Of a DNA stretch of 64,000 nucleotides, positions 56,262 to 64,000 are shown in pieces (positions within the stretch are counted from its first letter, which is position 1; the number at the start of each line of letters is the position of its first letter). This DNA comes from Altericroceibacterium xinjiangense (GTDB taxonomy: Bacteria > Pseudomonadota > Alphaproteobacteria > Sphingomonadales > Sphingomonadaceae). The DNA lies in contig NZ_RSEK01000005.1 in the NCBI RefSeq assembly GCF_003958635.1, positions 124,001 through 188,000 of the forward strand, read 5' to 3'. Under the pieces are notes generated by a model that did not search any database, was not told where the DNA came from, and was given only the letters and a program-made list of their open reading frames with translations. The position numbers and the translations under genes are program-made.

Positions 56262-56657
56262 ATGCAGTGGCGACGCGGACTGGGCCTGGAAGAGCAAACC
56301 GCGAGCGAGAAGCGAGCGGCGCTGAGCGCGATCTCCCTGTTTTTCGGTGCCCTGACCGGTGCCAACCTGGGGACGATCGAGAAACTGGTCCTGCGCGACT
56401 ACACCCTGATCATCGCGATCATCTGCCTGATCGTGCTGTACATCCATCTCTACCCTGTCGGCACCCGGCGCTGGAGCAATCTGGCGCATCTGCTGGTGCT
56501 GACAGGCGGGCTCTACGTGCTGCTGGTCCACGACATCGGCGCGGCGGCGTTCCATGGCCCGCGCCCGACGCCCCACATCTTCGTCACGATCTGCTTCTGG
56601 ATAGCGTCCCTTGCAGCGGTGGAGCTTCGCCCTGTGGCGAGCCGCAAAGCCGATTAG
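56262..56657 (+). CDS. Small four-helix membrane protein, unknown
   Basis: 131 residues. Four hydrophobic segments: AALSAISLFFGALTGANLG, YTLIIAIICLIVLYIHLYPV, LAHLLVLTGGLYVLLVHD and IFVTICFWIASLAAVEL. GGAGG precedes ATG 56262; the frame is open further upstream without family likeness. No name recognised. Confidence 0.7.
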   Translation: MQWRRGLGLEEQTASEKRAALSAISLFFGALTGANLGTIEKLVLRDYTLIIAIICLIVLYIHLYPVGTRRWSNLAHLLVLTGGLYVLLVHDIGAAAFHGPRPTPHIFVTICFWIASLAAVELRPVASRKAD

Positions 56658-56899
56658 CTGCGCGCCGGGGCACGGCTCCGGCAGAAGGGGAGCCCTCGCC
56701 GACCCCCTGGACTTGGCGCGCTTCCGGGGAAAACGGGTCGAGCCGAACCGGCGCTGCGCTGCAAGGGGTGGCGGAAATTCGCCGGATGTTCGTGACCGGG
56801 CGCTCACCCGTCACCGGAGGCCCAAGACGAACCTTCCGTATTTTTTCCGGATCGCACCCCCACAGGCGTCACTGCCCTCTATGATGCCGTGATAGGTTT

Positions 56900-58150
56900 G
56901 TGAATGGAGCTACGGATCTGAGCTCGCGTACAGATGGGCCAAGGGGGAAAGCCCCGAAGCTGAAGCGCGTCGGGCGTAATCAGCTCAGGCTGGGCATGTA
57001 TGTCCATGCCGTCGACGGCTCGTGGTTCAACCACCCGTTCTGGAGGCGCAGCTTCCTGCTTCGGCAGCAAAGCGATCTGGACAGCTTGCTCGATAGCGGC
57101 ATCGTAACGGTGCTGATCGACACATCCAGAGGCAGCGACACGTTGCTTCCGGCGAAAGCCGGGGCCAGCCCGAGGAAACCGACGGTGCAGGCCTCGCTTG
57201 AAGCCCCCCTCACACAGGACGAGCAAATCACCGCTGCGGAGCAGGTCGTGAACCGTTCCGCGGAGGCGATGCGCGCGATCTTCGACTCTGCGCGGCTGGG
57301 AAATGCCATCGAAACCGAGGCGGTGACGTCCGTCGTCGGCGATGTCGCTGCATCGATCGAGTGTAACCGGCGTGCCCTGCTCAAGGTCCTGAAGCTCAAG
57401 TCGAAGGATGAATATACCTATCTGCACTCCGTCACCGTCTGTGCCCTGATGGTCAATCTGGGCCGTCAGGTCGGACTCGACAGAGAGATGGTGGCACACC
57501 TTGGCACTGCGGGCCTGCTGCACGACATCGGCAAGGTAATGATCCCTGCAACCGTGCTGAACAAGCCGGGCAAGCTGACGGACGAAGAACTCGCGCTGGT
57601 TCGGACCCATTCGCTGGAAGGCTACCACCTGCTGTCCAGGGTCGGCAGCATTCCGGCGATGGCCCTGGATGTGTGTCTGCATCACCATGAGAAGATCGAC
57701 GGGACCGGCTATCCCCACGGGCTTTGCGGCGATCAGATCAGCGTGGCAGCGCGCATGGGGGCGATCTGCGACGTCTACGATGCCATCACGTCCAATCGGC
57801 CCTACAAGGATGCGTGGTCGCCGGTGGAAGCCATGACGCGGATGCGGCAATGGTCCGGGCACTTCGACCCGCAGCTCCTGTCCTCGTTCATGATCAGCAT
57901 CGGCGTGCTTCCGCTGGGCACGGTCGTGCACTTGCGAGACGATCGGCTCGGCGTCGTTGTTCAGGGCGGCCGCAAGGCACCGACGCCGCGGGTGCTGGCG
58001 TTCTATTCCATTCCTCAACGGGAATTCATCCGCAGCGAACTTTTCTTCGCGGACGAGGGCTGCATCCTGGCTGAGGTCGATCCTGCTGCCTGGGGCATCG
58101 AGCGCAAGAGAATCGATCATCTCATGCGGCTTGGGGTAAGAGGGAGCTAG
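56900..58150 (+). CDS. HD-GYP cyclic-di-GMP phosphodiesterase with DUF3391 N-terminus
   Basis: 416 residues, GTG start. Residues 20-75 (LKRVGRNQLRLGMYVHAVDG) form the DUF3391 module found before HD-GYP. The HD-GYP domain has HD at 208-209 (GLLHDIGKVMIP), HHE at 262-264 and DGTGYP at 267-272, so the metal site looks complete and hydrolysis of c-di-GMP is expected. The C-terminal 70 residues (GTVVHLRDDRLGVVVQGG) are a PilZ-like or barrel extension. No GGDEF is nearby. Confidence 0.92.
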   Translation: MNGATDLSSRTDGPRGKAPKLKRVGRNQLRLGMYVHAVDGSWFNHPFWRRSFLLRQQSDLDSLLDSGIVTVLIDTSRGSDTLLPAKAGASPRKPTVQASLEAPLTQDEQITAAEQVVNRSAEAMRAIFDSARLGNAIETEAVTSVVGDVAASIECNRRALLKVLKLKSKDEYTYLHSVTVCALMVNLGRQVGLDREMVAHLGTAGLLHDIGKVMIPATVLNKPGKLTDEELALVRTHSLEGYHLLSRVGSIPAMALDVCLHHHEKIDGTGYPHGLCGDQISVAARMGAICDVYDAITSNRPYKDAWSPVEAMTRMRQWSGHFDPQLLSSFMISIGVLPLGTVVHLRDDRLGVVVQGGRKAPTPRVLAFYSIPQREFIRSELFFADEGCILAEVDPAAWGIERKRIDHLMRLGVRGS

Positions 58151-58186
58151 GATCGCCCGCGATCCGCTTCAGCCGGTCTGCCGGCT
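58150..58186 (+). terminator. Two short hairpins after the HD-GYP gene
   Basis: GGATCGC/GCGATCC (58150-58165) and AGCCGG/CCGGCT (58171-58186), back to back. No T-run; possible terminator or RNA-stabilising element. Confidence 0.35.
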
Positions 58187-58284
58187 GTCCCCGCGCACGA
58201 AGCGCGCAAAATGCCGCGCCATCCTGTTGCCAGCCGCGTCACCCGGTCTATGCAGGCTGCAATCCGGTGCCACAGGAGATATCC

Positions 58285-58905
58285 ATGCAGATTGCGGTTC
58301 TGACGTTCGAAGGGTTCAACGAACTGGACTCGTTCGTCGCGGCAGCGATCCTGAACCGGATGAAGGCGCGCGGGTGGGCCGCGCATATTACCTCGCCGGC
58401 CGAATACGTCACGTCGATGAACGGGGTCACCGTCCAGCGGCAAAAGCCGCTGGAATTCGCGGCCGATGCCGATGCGGTCATCGTCGGCAGCGGGATCCGG
58501 ACGCGGGACATCGCCGCCGATCGCGCGCTGCTGTCCCGCATCAGGCTGGATCCGTCGCGCCAGCTTGTCGGTGCGCAATGCTCGGGCACCTTGCTGCTGG
58601 CAAAGCTTGGGCTGCTGGGCGATCTGCCGGCCTGCACCGATTTGACCACCAAGCCCTGGGTGATCGAAGCGGGCGCAAACGTGATCGATGCGCCGTTCGC
58701 GGCCCACGGCAACGTGGCGACGGCGGGCGGCTGTCTTGCCTCGATGTACCTCGCGACCTGGATGATCGCGCGGGGCGCTTCAATGCGCGATGCCGAAGAA
58801 GCAATGCACTACGTCGCTCCGGTGGGAGAGAAGGCCTTGTTCGTTAAGCAGGCCGTGAACGTGGTCGCGCCGTTCCTCCAGGCCGAAATGGCGACGGCCG
58901 GCTGA
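58285..58905 (+). CDS. DJ-1/PfpI family protein
   Basis: 206 residues. The nucleophile elbow is LVGAQCSGTLLLAKLGLLG, with Cys near residue 96; VLTFEGFNELDSFVAAAILN is the N-terminal half with Glu near residue 14. This is the AraC-N-like / isonitrile-hydratase-like branch (GATase1). Reaction unknown. AGGAGAT is six bases before ATG 58285. Confidence 0.9.
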   Translation: MQIAVLTFEGFNELDSFVAAAILNRMKARGWAAHITSPAEYVTSMNGVTVQRQKPLEFAADADAVIVGSGIRTRDIAADRALLSRIRLDPSRQLVGAQCSGTLLLAKLGLLGDLPACTDLTTKPWVIEAGANVIDAPFAAHGNVATAGGCLASMYLATWMIARGASMRDAEEAMHYVAPVGEKALFVKQAVNVVAPFLQAEMATAG

Positions 58906-59206
58906 CAGCGGGCATGCCCGGCGCGGGTTTCCTACAGGAACAGGGACAGCTTACCCCCGGCCCTCGCTCTTTGCCATTGTCCGTCCGTTCCGAACGTTCC
59001 GGTTTCCCGCAGGCCGAGGCGGGTTCCGGCTCCTGCGCAACTTTCGATCTCAAGTAGGAAAGAACATTTCTTTTTTCCGGAACGCGTAAAGTGTCGCGCG
59101 ACGGGGCGCAGAGCCGCAGAAACCCTGAGGTTCTGGCGCCTGACACCGAGTCAGCGGTCTGTCAGGTGTGTCAACCTCGCGCCTGCGCCATGCCGGCGCC
59201 CGAACG
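58906..59206. other. Intergenic region with palindromes and copy B of the dispersed motif
   Basis: 301 bases without a gene, between a plus-strand stop and the metW stop. Contains the 12-bp palindrome CGGGCATGCCCG (58909-58920), an AT-rich patch (59055-59085) and the repeat described next. No riboswitch or small RNA is recognised. Confidence 0.6.
59142..59178. repeat. Copy B of a 37-bp dispersed motif
   Basis: GACACCG ... TGTCAGGTGTGTCAACCTC, same length as copy A (41438-41474), about 27 of 37 positions equal and 18 of the last 19. Lies between two gene ends. Confidence 0.7.
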
Positions 59207-59794
59207 TCAGCGCCGCAGCAGGTAGACCGCGTGTTCGGCGCGCCAGTTGGCTCCCGCGGAGCCGGACTCGCGCTCCCCGGCGAAGAACCAGCTGCGTTCC
59301 ACCTTGACGCCCTTGCTGGCCAGAAGCTCGTGGAAATCCGCCACGGTCAGGTGGTGGATGTTCTCTGTTTCGTACCAGGTGACCGGCAGGCGGGAGGTCA
59401 CCGGCATCCGGCCGCGCCACAGCAGGGCCAGCCGCACGCGCCAGTGCGCGAAGTTGGGAAAGCTGACGAAGGCTCGCCGCCCGATCCGCAGCAGTTCGTC
59501 CAGCATCCGGTCCGGCCGTTCGGCCGTCTGCAGTGTCTGCGAAAGGATGGCGTAATCGAACGCGTCATCCGGATAGTTGGCCAGGTCCCGGTCCGCGTCT
59601 CCCTGCACCACCGACAAGCCGCGGCTGACGCCGCGCTCGACCTTGGCGGGATCGATTTCCAGCCCGCGGGCATCGACCTGCCGATCATCCCGCAGCACGC
59701 TCATCAGTTCGCCGTCGCCGCAGCCGACATCCAGCACCCGCGATCCGGGCGCGACATGCTGCGCGATCACCGCAAGGTCGGGGCGCAAGCTCAT
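59207..59794 (-). CDS. metW: Methionine biosynthesis protein MetW
   Basis: 195 residues. Methyltransferase-like Rossmann fold: [20 protein letters not shown] near residues 13-32, [35 protein letters not shown], and [20 protein letters not shown]. MetW binds MetX and helps homoserine acetylation in proteobacteria. The ATG overlaps the metX stop (ATGA). Confidence 0.95.
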   Translation of the reverse strand: MSLRPDLAVIAQHVAPGSRVLDVGCGDGELMSVLRDDRQVDARGLEIDPAKVERGVSRGLSVVQGDADRDLANYPDDAFDYAILSQTLQTAERPDRMLDELLRIGRRAFVSFPNFAHWRVRLALLWRGRMPVTSRLPVTWYETENIHHLTVADFHELLASKGVKVERSWFFAGERESGSAGANWRAEHAVYLLRR

Positions 59795-60909
59795 CCGAGG
59801 AATCCTCCCACCACCCGGTCCAGCGCCGGAACATCGAGCAGGAAGCTGTCATGCCCGAACGGAGCGGACAGCTCCACGAAGCTGACCGGAAGCGCGGCCG
59901 CGTTCAGCGCGTGGACCACCGCCCGCGAATCGGCTGTCGGGTAAAGCCAGTCGGTATCGAAGCTGATCACGCAGAACCGCGCACTCGATCCGGCGAAGGC
60001 ATCCGCCAGCCGCCCGCCATGCTCTTCCGCAAGATCGAAATAGTCCATCGCCCGAGTGATGTAGAGGTAGGAATTGGCGTCGAACCGGTCGGAAAAGCTC
60101 AGGCCCTGGTACCGCAGATAGGATTCGACCTGGAAATCGGCATCGAACCCGAAGCTTTTCGCCCCCCGCGTCCCATCCGGCCGATCCTGCAGCCTGCGCC
60201 CGAATTTCTCGGTCAGCCCGGCTTCGGACAGATAGGTGATGTGCGCCGCCATCCGCGCGACGGCCAGGCCTTTGTCCGGGATCGAGCCGGTGCCGTAATA
60301 GCTGCCGCCCTGCCAGTTGGGATCGGCCATGATCGCCTGCCGTCCGACTTCGTGGAAGGCGATGTTCTGGGCCGAATGGCGCGCCGTTGTCGCAATCGCG
60401 AGCACGCGGGCGGCGCGGTCCGGGAAATTGGCCGCAAGACTCAGCGTCTGCATCCCGCCCATCGACCCGCCGACGACGGCGTGCAGCCGCTCGATCCCCA
60501 GCGTATCCAGCAGCCCGATCAGCGCGCGCACCATGTCGCGGATGGTGATCACCGGGAAGCGCATTCCGTAAGGCTCGCCGTCCGAAGCCGGGCTCGCCGG
60601 GCCGGTCGATCCCATGCAGCTGCCGATCACGTTGGCGCAGATCACGTGATAGCGGCTGGTGTCGATCGGCTTGCCGGGCCCGACCATCCGGTTCCACCAG
60701 CCGGGCTTGCCGGTGATGGGGTGCGGGCTGGCAAGGTGCTGGTCGCCGGTCAGCGCGTGGCAGACCAGGATCGCGTTCGACTTGTCGGCGTGAAGGTCGC
60801 CGTATGTCTCGTACGCGATGGTGACGTTCTCGAGCCGCTGCCCGCTGTCGAGTGCAAGCGGGGCGGGAAGCGTGAGGCTCGTGGATGGGGGGGCAAGCAG
60901 GGTGGCCAT
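59791..60909 (-). CDS. metX: Homoserine O-acetyltransferase
   Basis: 372 residues from ATG 60909. Alpha/beta hydrolase: [20 protein letters not shown] and the nucleophile elbow [20 protein letters not shown]. Asp is in [14 protein letters not shown] and His in [12 protein letters not shown]. Acetylates (or succinylates) homoserine, first step of methionine synthesis. The longer open frame upstream runs into the divergent hisC region. Only 68 bp separate it from hisC; TTGACA at 60948-60943 (minus) is a possible -35 but no clear -10 follows. Confidence 0.94.
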   Translation of the reverse strand: MATLLAPPSTSLTLPAPLALDSGQRLENVTIAYETYGDLHADKSNAILVCHALTGDQHLASPHPITGKPGWWNRMVGPGKPIDTSRYHVICANVIGSCMGSTGPASPASDGEPYGMRFPVITIRDMVRALIGLLDTLGIERLHAVVGGSMGGMQTLSLAANFPDRAARVLAIATTARHSAQNIAFHEVGRQAIMADPNWQGGSYYGTGSIPDKGLAVARMAAHITYLSEAGLTEKFGRRLQDRPDGTRGAKSFGFDADFQVESYLRYQGLSFSDRFDANSYLYITRAMDYFDLAEEHGGRLADAFAGSSARFCVISFDTDWLYPTADSRAVVHALNAAALPVSFVELSAPFGHDSFLLDVPALDRVVGGFLG

Positions 60910-60977
60910 TCGGTCCGAGGACTTGGGGGAGGCCAAGCGGGCTGTCAATCGGGGCGAACAGCGGCTATGCGCGCGCC

Positions 60978-62093
60978 GTGACCGACAAGCCCTCCCAGAC
61001 CCGGCCCGAAGTGAAGGAATGGATCGCAGGTATCCATGCCTATGTCCCCGGCAAGGCAAAATCCGCCGATGGCCGCGAACTCATCAAGCTTTCCGCCAAC
61101 GAAAACCCGCTTGGCACCAGTCCGCTGGCGCTGCAAGCACGGGCTGGCGCATCCGCGCCCGACCGGTATCCGGATCCGGACTCGGTCGCCTTGCGGGAGA
61201 GCATCGGCCGCGTTCACGGCATCGATCCGGCGCGAATCGTCTGCGGGACCGGTTCGGACGAATTGCTCAACCTCGCCGCCCAGGCCTTCGCCGGGCCGGG
61301 GGATGAAGTCGCCTACGTGCGCTACGGCTTTTCGGTCTACGACATCGCCGCCCGCCGCTGCGGCGCTATTCCGGTGATCGCGCCGGACCGGGATTACGGC
61401 ACCGACGTGGATGCGCTGCTGGCGTGCGTGACCGAGCGGACCCGGGTCGTGTTCCTGGCCAATCCCAACAACCCGACCGGCAGCTTCCTGCCGAAGGGAG
61501 AACTGCAGCGCCTTCATTCTGCGCTCCCGCACGACGTGCTGTTCGTGCTCGATCAGGCCTATGCCGAATACCTTCAGCCAGGCGACGAGGATGGCGGGCT
61601 GGACCTTGCGGCCAGCAGCGAAAATGTTCTGGTAACGCGGACCTTCTCCAAGATTTACGGTCTCGCCGGAGAGCGGATCGGCTGGGGAACCGGCGCGCCG
61701 CACCTGATCGACGCGCTGAACCGCATCCGGGGCCCGTTCAACGTGACGAACAGCGGACAGGCAGCGGCAATCGCGGCTGTTGCGGATCAAGGCTTCGTCG
61801 CTGCCTCACGCGAACATAACCGGGTGGAACGCGCCCGCTTCGTCGCTGCGCTGGAAGGCTTGAGCAATCGCGGGTTGCGCCCGCTGCCGAGCGAGGCGAA
61901 CTTCGTCCTCGTGCTGTTCGAAGGCGCGCTGAGTGCCGAAGCAGCACATGAGGCGCTGATGGAGCGAGGCTATGCGACGCGCTGGCTTCCCGGGCAGGGC
62001 CTGCCGCAGGGATTGCGCATCACGGTCGGCACGCGAGAGCAGATGGACGACATCGCCGCGGCCTTGCGGGACCTCAGCGGGAACGCGGCGTGA
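60978..62093 (+). CDS. hisC: Histidinol-phosphate aminotransferase
   Basis: 371 residues, GTG start. PLP fold type [39 protein letters not shown], and the PLP lysine in [18 protein letters not shown]. The C-terminus has [19 protein letters not shown]. Transaminates imidazole-acetol phosphate; the alphaproteobacterial enzyme can also serve aromatic amino acids, which fits the TyrA-type gene that follows (GTGA overlap). Confidence 0.94.
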   Translation: MTDKPSQTRPEVKEWIAGIHAYVPGKAKSADGRELIKLSANENPLGTSPLALQARAGASAPDRYPDPDSVALRESIGRVHGIDPARIVCGTGSDELLNLAAQAFAGPGDEVAYVRYGFSVYDIAARRCGAIPVIAPDRDYGTDVDALLACVTERTRVVFLANPNNPTGSFLPKGELQRLHSALPHDVLFVLDQAYAEYLQPGDEDGGLDLAASSENVLVTRTFSKIYGLAGERIGWGTGAPHLIDALNRIRGPFNVTNSGQAAAIAAVADQGFVAASREHNRVERARFVAALEGLSNRGLRPLPSEANFVLVLFEGALSAEAAHEALMERGYATRWLPGQGLPQGLRITVGTREQMDDIAAALRDLSGNAA

Positions 62094-62998
62094 CGTTCCA
62101 GCGGGTCGCCATCATCGGGCTGGGCCTGCTGGGCGGCTCCATCGGGCTGGCCGTGGCGCGGTATCTCCCGGATGTCTCCACCCGGGGGTTCGATATCGAT
62201 CCCGACGTGCGCCAGCGCGCTCGCGAAATCGGCTTGGTGGGCGAAGTGTGCGATGAAGCCGCCGACGCAGTGCGCGAAGCCGATCTGGTGATCCTGTGCG
62301 TGCCGGTGGGCGCGATGGGCGAGACAGCGCGCGGGATCGCAGGCGTCCTGCCCGCAGATGCGCTCATCAGCGATGTCGGGTCCTCGAAACAAGGCATCAC
62401 GCGAGTGCTGGGGGAAGCCTTGCCGAATCACGCGGTGATCCCGGCTCACCCCGTTGCGGGGACGGAGCATAGCGGACCCGATGCGGGCTTTGCCGCTCTG
62501 TTCCGCCATCGCTGGTGCATTATCACTCCGCCTGCAGGCGCCGATCCGGACCGGGTGGAGCGGCTGGCGGCCTTTTGGAGGGGACTGGGCGCGACAGTCG
62601 AAACGATGGACGCAGAACATCACGATCTGGTTCTGGCCGTCACCAGCCATATTCCGCATCTGATCGCCTACACGATCGTCGGCACTGCGTCCGACCTTGA
62701 AGATGTCACTCGGTCCGAGGTCATCAAGTACTCCGCCGGCGGCTTCCGGGACTTCACCCGGATCGCCGCGTCCGATCCGACGATGTGGCGCGACGTGTTC
62801 CTCAACAACCGGGAAGCGGTGCTGGAAATGCTTGATCGGTTCCTGACCGATCTGGCGCACATGCGCGAGGCAATCCGCGCCGGCGATGGCGAGACGATGT
62901 TCGACTTGTTTACGCGGACGCGGGCGGTGCGCCGATCGATCATCGAATTGGGCCAGGACGACGCACGGCCCGATTTCGGCCGCGCCAGCCTCAGCTGA
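62090..62998 (+). CDS. Prephenate/arogenate dehydrogenase (TyrA family)
   Basis: 302 residues, GTG start overlapping the hisC stop. NAD site [20 protein letters not shown] near residue 6-25. VPAHPVAG-like [20 protein letters not shown] carries the catalytic His; [20 protein letters not shown] is the second core part. Makes the tyrosine precursor; cyclohexadienyl substrate choice is undetermined. Pairing with hisC is common in alphaproteobacteria. Confidence 0.94.
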   Translation: MTFQRVAIIGLGLLGGSIGLAVARYLPDVSTRGFDIDPDVRQRAREIGLVGEVCDEAADAVREADLVILCVPVGAMGETARGIAGVLPADALISDVGSSKQGITRVLGEALPNHAVIPAHPVAGTEHSGPDAGFAALFRHRWCIITPPAGADPDRVERLAAFWRGLGATVETMDAEHHDLVLAVTSHIPHLIAYTIVGTASDLEDVTRSEVIKYSAGGFRDFTRIAASDPTMWRDVFLNNREAVLEMLDRFLTDLAHMREAIRAGDGETMFDLFTRTRAVRRSIIELGQDDARPDFGRASLS

Positions 62999-63001
62999 GC
63001 G

Positions 63002-63682
63002 TCAGGAGTTCAGCCGGTTGATTGCAGCGTGGACCCGGGCTTCGACGTCCTCTCGCGCAAGGCCGGGGGGAATAGCCTCTCCGAAGTGCAGCGTGATCGT
63101 GCCCTTCCGTTTCCACTTGCGCTGATACAGTGGCCCGCTGTCGACCGCCACCGGGATTACCGGCAGCCCCAGCATCTTGTACAAGCCGGCAAAGCCGGAC
63201 CGAAGCTCCGGCTCTGTTCCATGCGGCACGCGCGTGCCTTCAGGAAAAATCACCAGCGGCCGGCCGGTTGCCGCGAAGCGCCGAGCTTCAGCCATCATGC
63301 TGCGCAGCGCCTTGGCACCCTGGTTTCGGGCCACCGGCACGCCGCCATACGCCCGTGCGGCGCGGCCCCAGCCGGGTAAGGTGAACAATTCCTGCTTTGC
63401 GAAAATCACCGGGCGATAGAGCGTGGTCGGAAGATCGATCGCCTCGAAAAAGCTTTCATGCTTGAAGGCGTAGAGCGCCGCGCCTTCCGGCCTGTCTCCC
63501 ACTTGCCGCACGTGAATTCCGAGGATGCGCCGCACGCATGAACGGTGAAAGCGAGACCAGCCGTCGGCGACTTGGCGCAGCGCCTCGTCACTCAGCCGGG
63601 GAGCGATCAAGGCGGCGATCAGATAAAGCGGTGTTCCGCCGTAGAACACGCCGTAAAACAAGAGGCTGCGCAGGACTGCCAC
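63002..63682 (-). CDS. 1-acyl-sn-glycerol-3-phosphate acyltransferase (PlsC family)
   Basis: 226 residues, GTG start. An N-terminal membrane helix (LLFYGVFYGGTPLYLIAALI) precedes the acyltransferase motifs: motif I is FKHESFFEAID, motif II GGVPVARNQG, motif III VIFPEGTRVP, motif IV LGLPVIPVAVDSG. In motif I the usual H-x4-D reads H-x4-E. Acylates lysophosphatidate in membrane lipid synthesis. Sits three bases after the YdcF-like stop. Confidence 0.92.
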   Translation of the reverse strand: MAVLRSLLFYGVFYGGTPLYLIAALIAPRLSDEALRQVADGWSRFHRSCVRRILGIHVRQVGDRPEGAALYAFKHESFFEAIDLPTTLYRPVIFAKQELFTLPGWGRAARAYGGVPVARNQGAKALRSMMAEARRFAATGRPLVIFPEGTRVPHGTEPELRSGFAGLYKMLGLPVIPVAVDSGPLYQRKWKRKGTITLHFGEAIPPGLAREDVEARVHAAINRLNS

Positions 63683-63685
63683 GCC

Positions 63686-64000
63686 TCAGATCCGGTCCAG
63701 GGCCCAGACGGCGGCCGCAGCGAGCAGCTTGTTGTATTCCAGGAACAGGATCCACAGCGAAGGCTGGGTCTGTACGGCGTCCAGCAGGATACCGGTTCCG
63801 GAAGGAAGCGTTTGCTCCAGTTCCAGGGCCGTTCGGCGCATATGCCAGTCGGAAGTCACGAGGCGCAGCGATTGGAAGCCCTTCTGGTCCATCCATGCGG
63901 CCGTTTCCCGCGCATTGCCCCGGGTGTCGAGGGCATCGAACCCCAAGGTGATGCAGCAGTCCATCAGCGTATCGGAAGCGCCGTAAATCGCCGCGAATTC
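63686..64000 (-). CDS. YdcF/DUF218 family protein, C-terminal part
   Basis: Runs off the right edge. The visible 104 residues hold CCITLGFDALDTRGNARETA, GFQSLRLVTSDWHMRRTALE and a final hydrophobic segment. These match the ElyC/SanA/YdcF (DUF218) fold, in which GN..ET and SDWHMRR are conserved. Probably linked to envelope synthesis. The frame is open to base 64000, so the start lies outside; an internal ATG at 63964 is not the true start. Confidence 0.88.
   Translation of the reverse strand, partial: EFAAIYGASDTLMDCCITLGFDALDTRGNARETAAWMDQKGFQSLRLVTSDWHMRRTALELEQTLPSGTGILLDAVQTQPSLWILFLEYNKLLAAAAVWALDRI

Noticed and set aside
60910-60977. SAM riboswitch before metX
   Set aside because: Only 68 bp separates metX from hisC; no pairing pattern of SAM-I, SAM-II or SAH riboswitches is evident.

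Overview
The window is high-GC DNA (about two-thirds G+C by eye), densely packed, with many 1-4 nt stop/start overlaps. It looks like a chromosomal segment of an alphaproteobacterium, most likely a member of the Sphingomonadales (Erythrobacteraceae/Sphingomonadaceae). Supporting markers are the helicase / S4 / FdxA / CarD gene group, DUF1192 and TrcR (DUF1013) genes, an unfused MetX-MetW pair, a lignostilbene dioxygenase of the sphingomonad type, and a CCCCTCCCGC palindrome next to a DUF559 gene. I see no rRNA, tRNA, CRISPR array, transposase or phage module.

Layout. 0-5 kb: end of a PQQ-type sugar dehydrogenase, DUF815 ATPase, Sua5, a small lipoprotein, CarD and a BrkB-like membrane protein. 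4.5-10.2 kb: ferredoxin, S4 protein and Suv3-like helicase on the minus strand; HemB, GNAT, gamma carbonic anhydrase and DUF167 on the plus strand. 10.2-15.7 kb: ligase-associated DNA-damage pair (ATP-dependent ligase and exonuclease), ClpA, DUF1192. 15.8-24.3 kb: quinone reductase, LLM flavin oxidoreductase, GST, TrcR, M23 peptidase, ProA, aldo/keto reductase, NadD, RsfS. 24.3-28.8 kb: a long direct repeat, RlmH, CtpA-like protease, DsbB, Coq7, a secreted protein and a cysteine-rich copper-binding protein. 28.8-42.2 kb: FabI, a second BrkB-like protein, DnaJ-like, PdxH, CDF transporter, PhzF, serine hydrolase, MnmA, DUF2171, a disordered protein, NrdB, a visibly AT-richer orphan gene, DUF559, a small membrane protein and a zinc-ribbon protein.

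42.2-55.0 kb is the most striking part. A carotenoid-oxygenase-family protein has its four iron-ligand histidines at 167, 218, 284 and 476, with F59, Y101 and K134, which matches (from memory) the residues of characterised lignostilbene dioxygenases. It is divergent from a MarR regulator and an aromatic-acid-type MFS transporter. These are followed in the same direction by what looks like one nine-gene unit (45806-54994): glutathione-dependent formaldehyde dehydrogenase, cupin, VOC protein, S-formylglutathione hydrolase, and a soluble NAD-linked molybdenum formate dehydrogenase (FdsG, FdsB, FdsA, FdsD) with its cofactor factors MobA and FdhD. Lignin-type stilbenes can be formed from dimers by removal of the gamma carbon as formaldehyde. 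The cluster therefore suggests coupling of aromatic dimer cleavage to disposal of the released C1 unit as CO2 plus NADH. The enzyme families are seen in the sequence; the coupling is inference.

55-64 kb: AI-2E-type permease, small membrane protein, HD-GYP phosphodiesterase, PfpI-like protein, MetW/MetX divergent from HisC and a TyrA-type dehydrogenase, then PlsC and the end of a YdcF-like protein that runs off the window.
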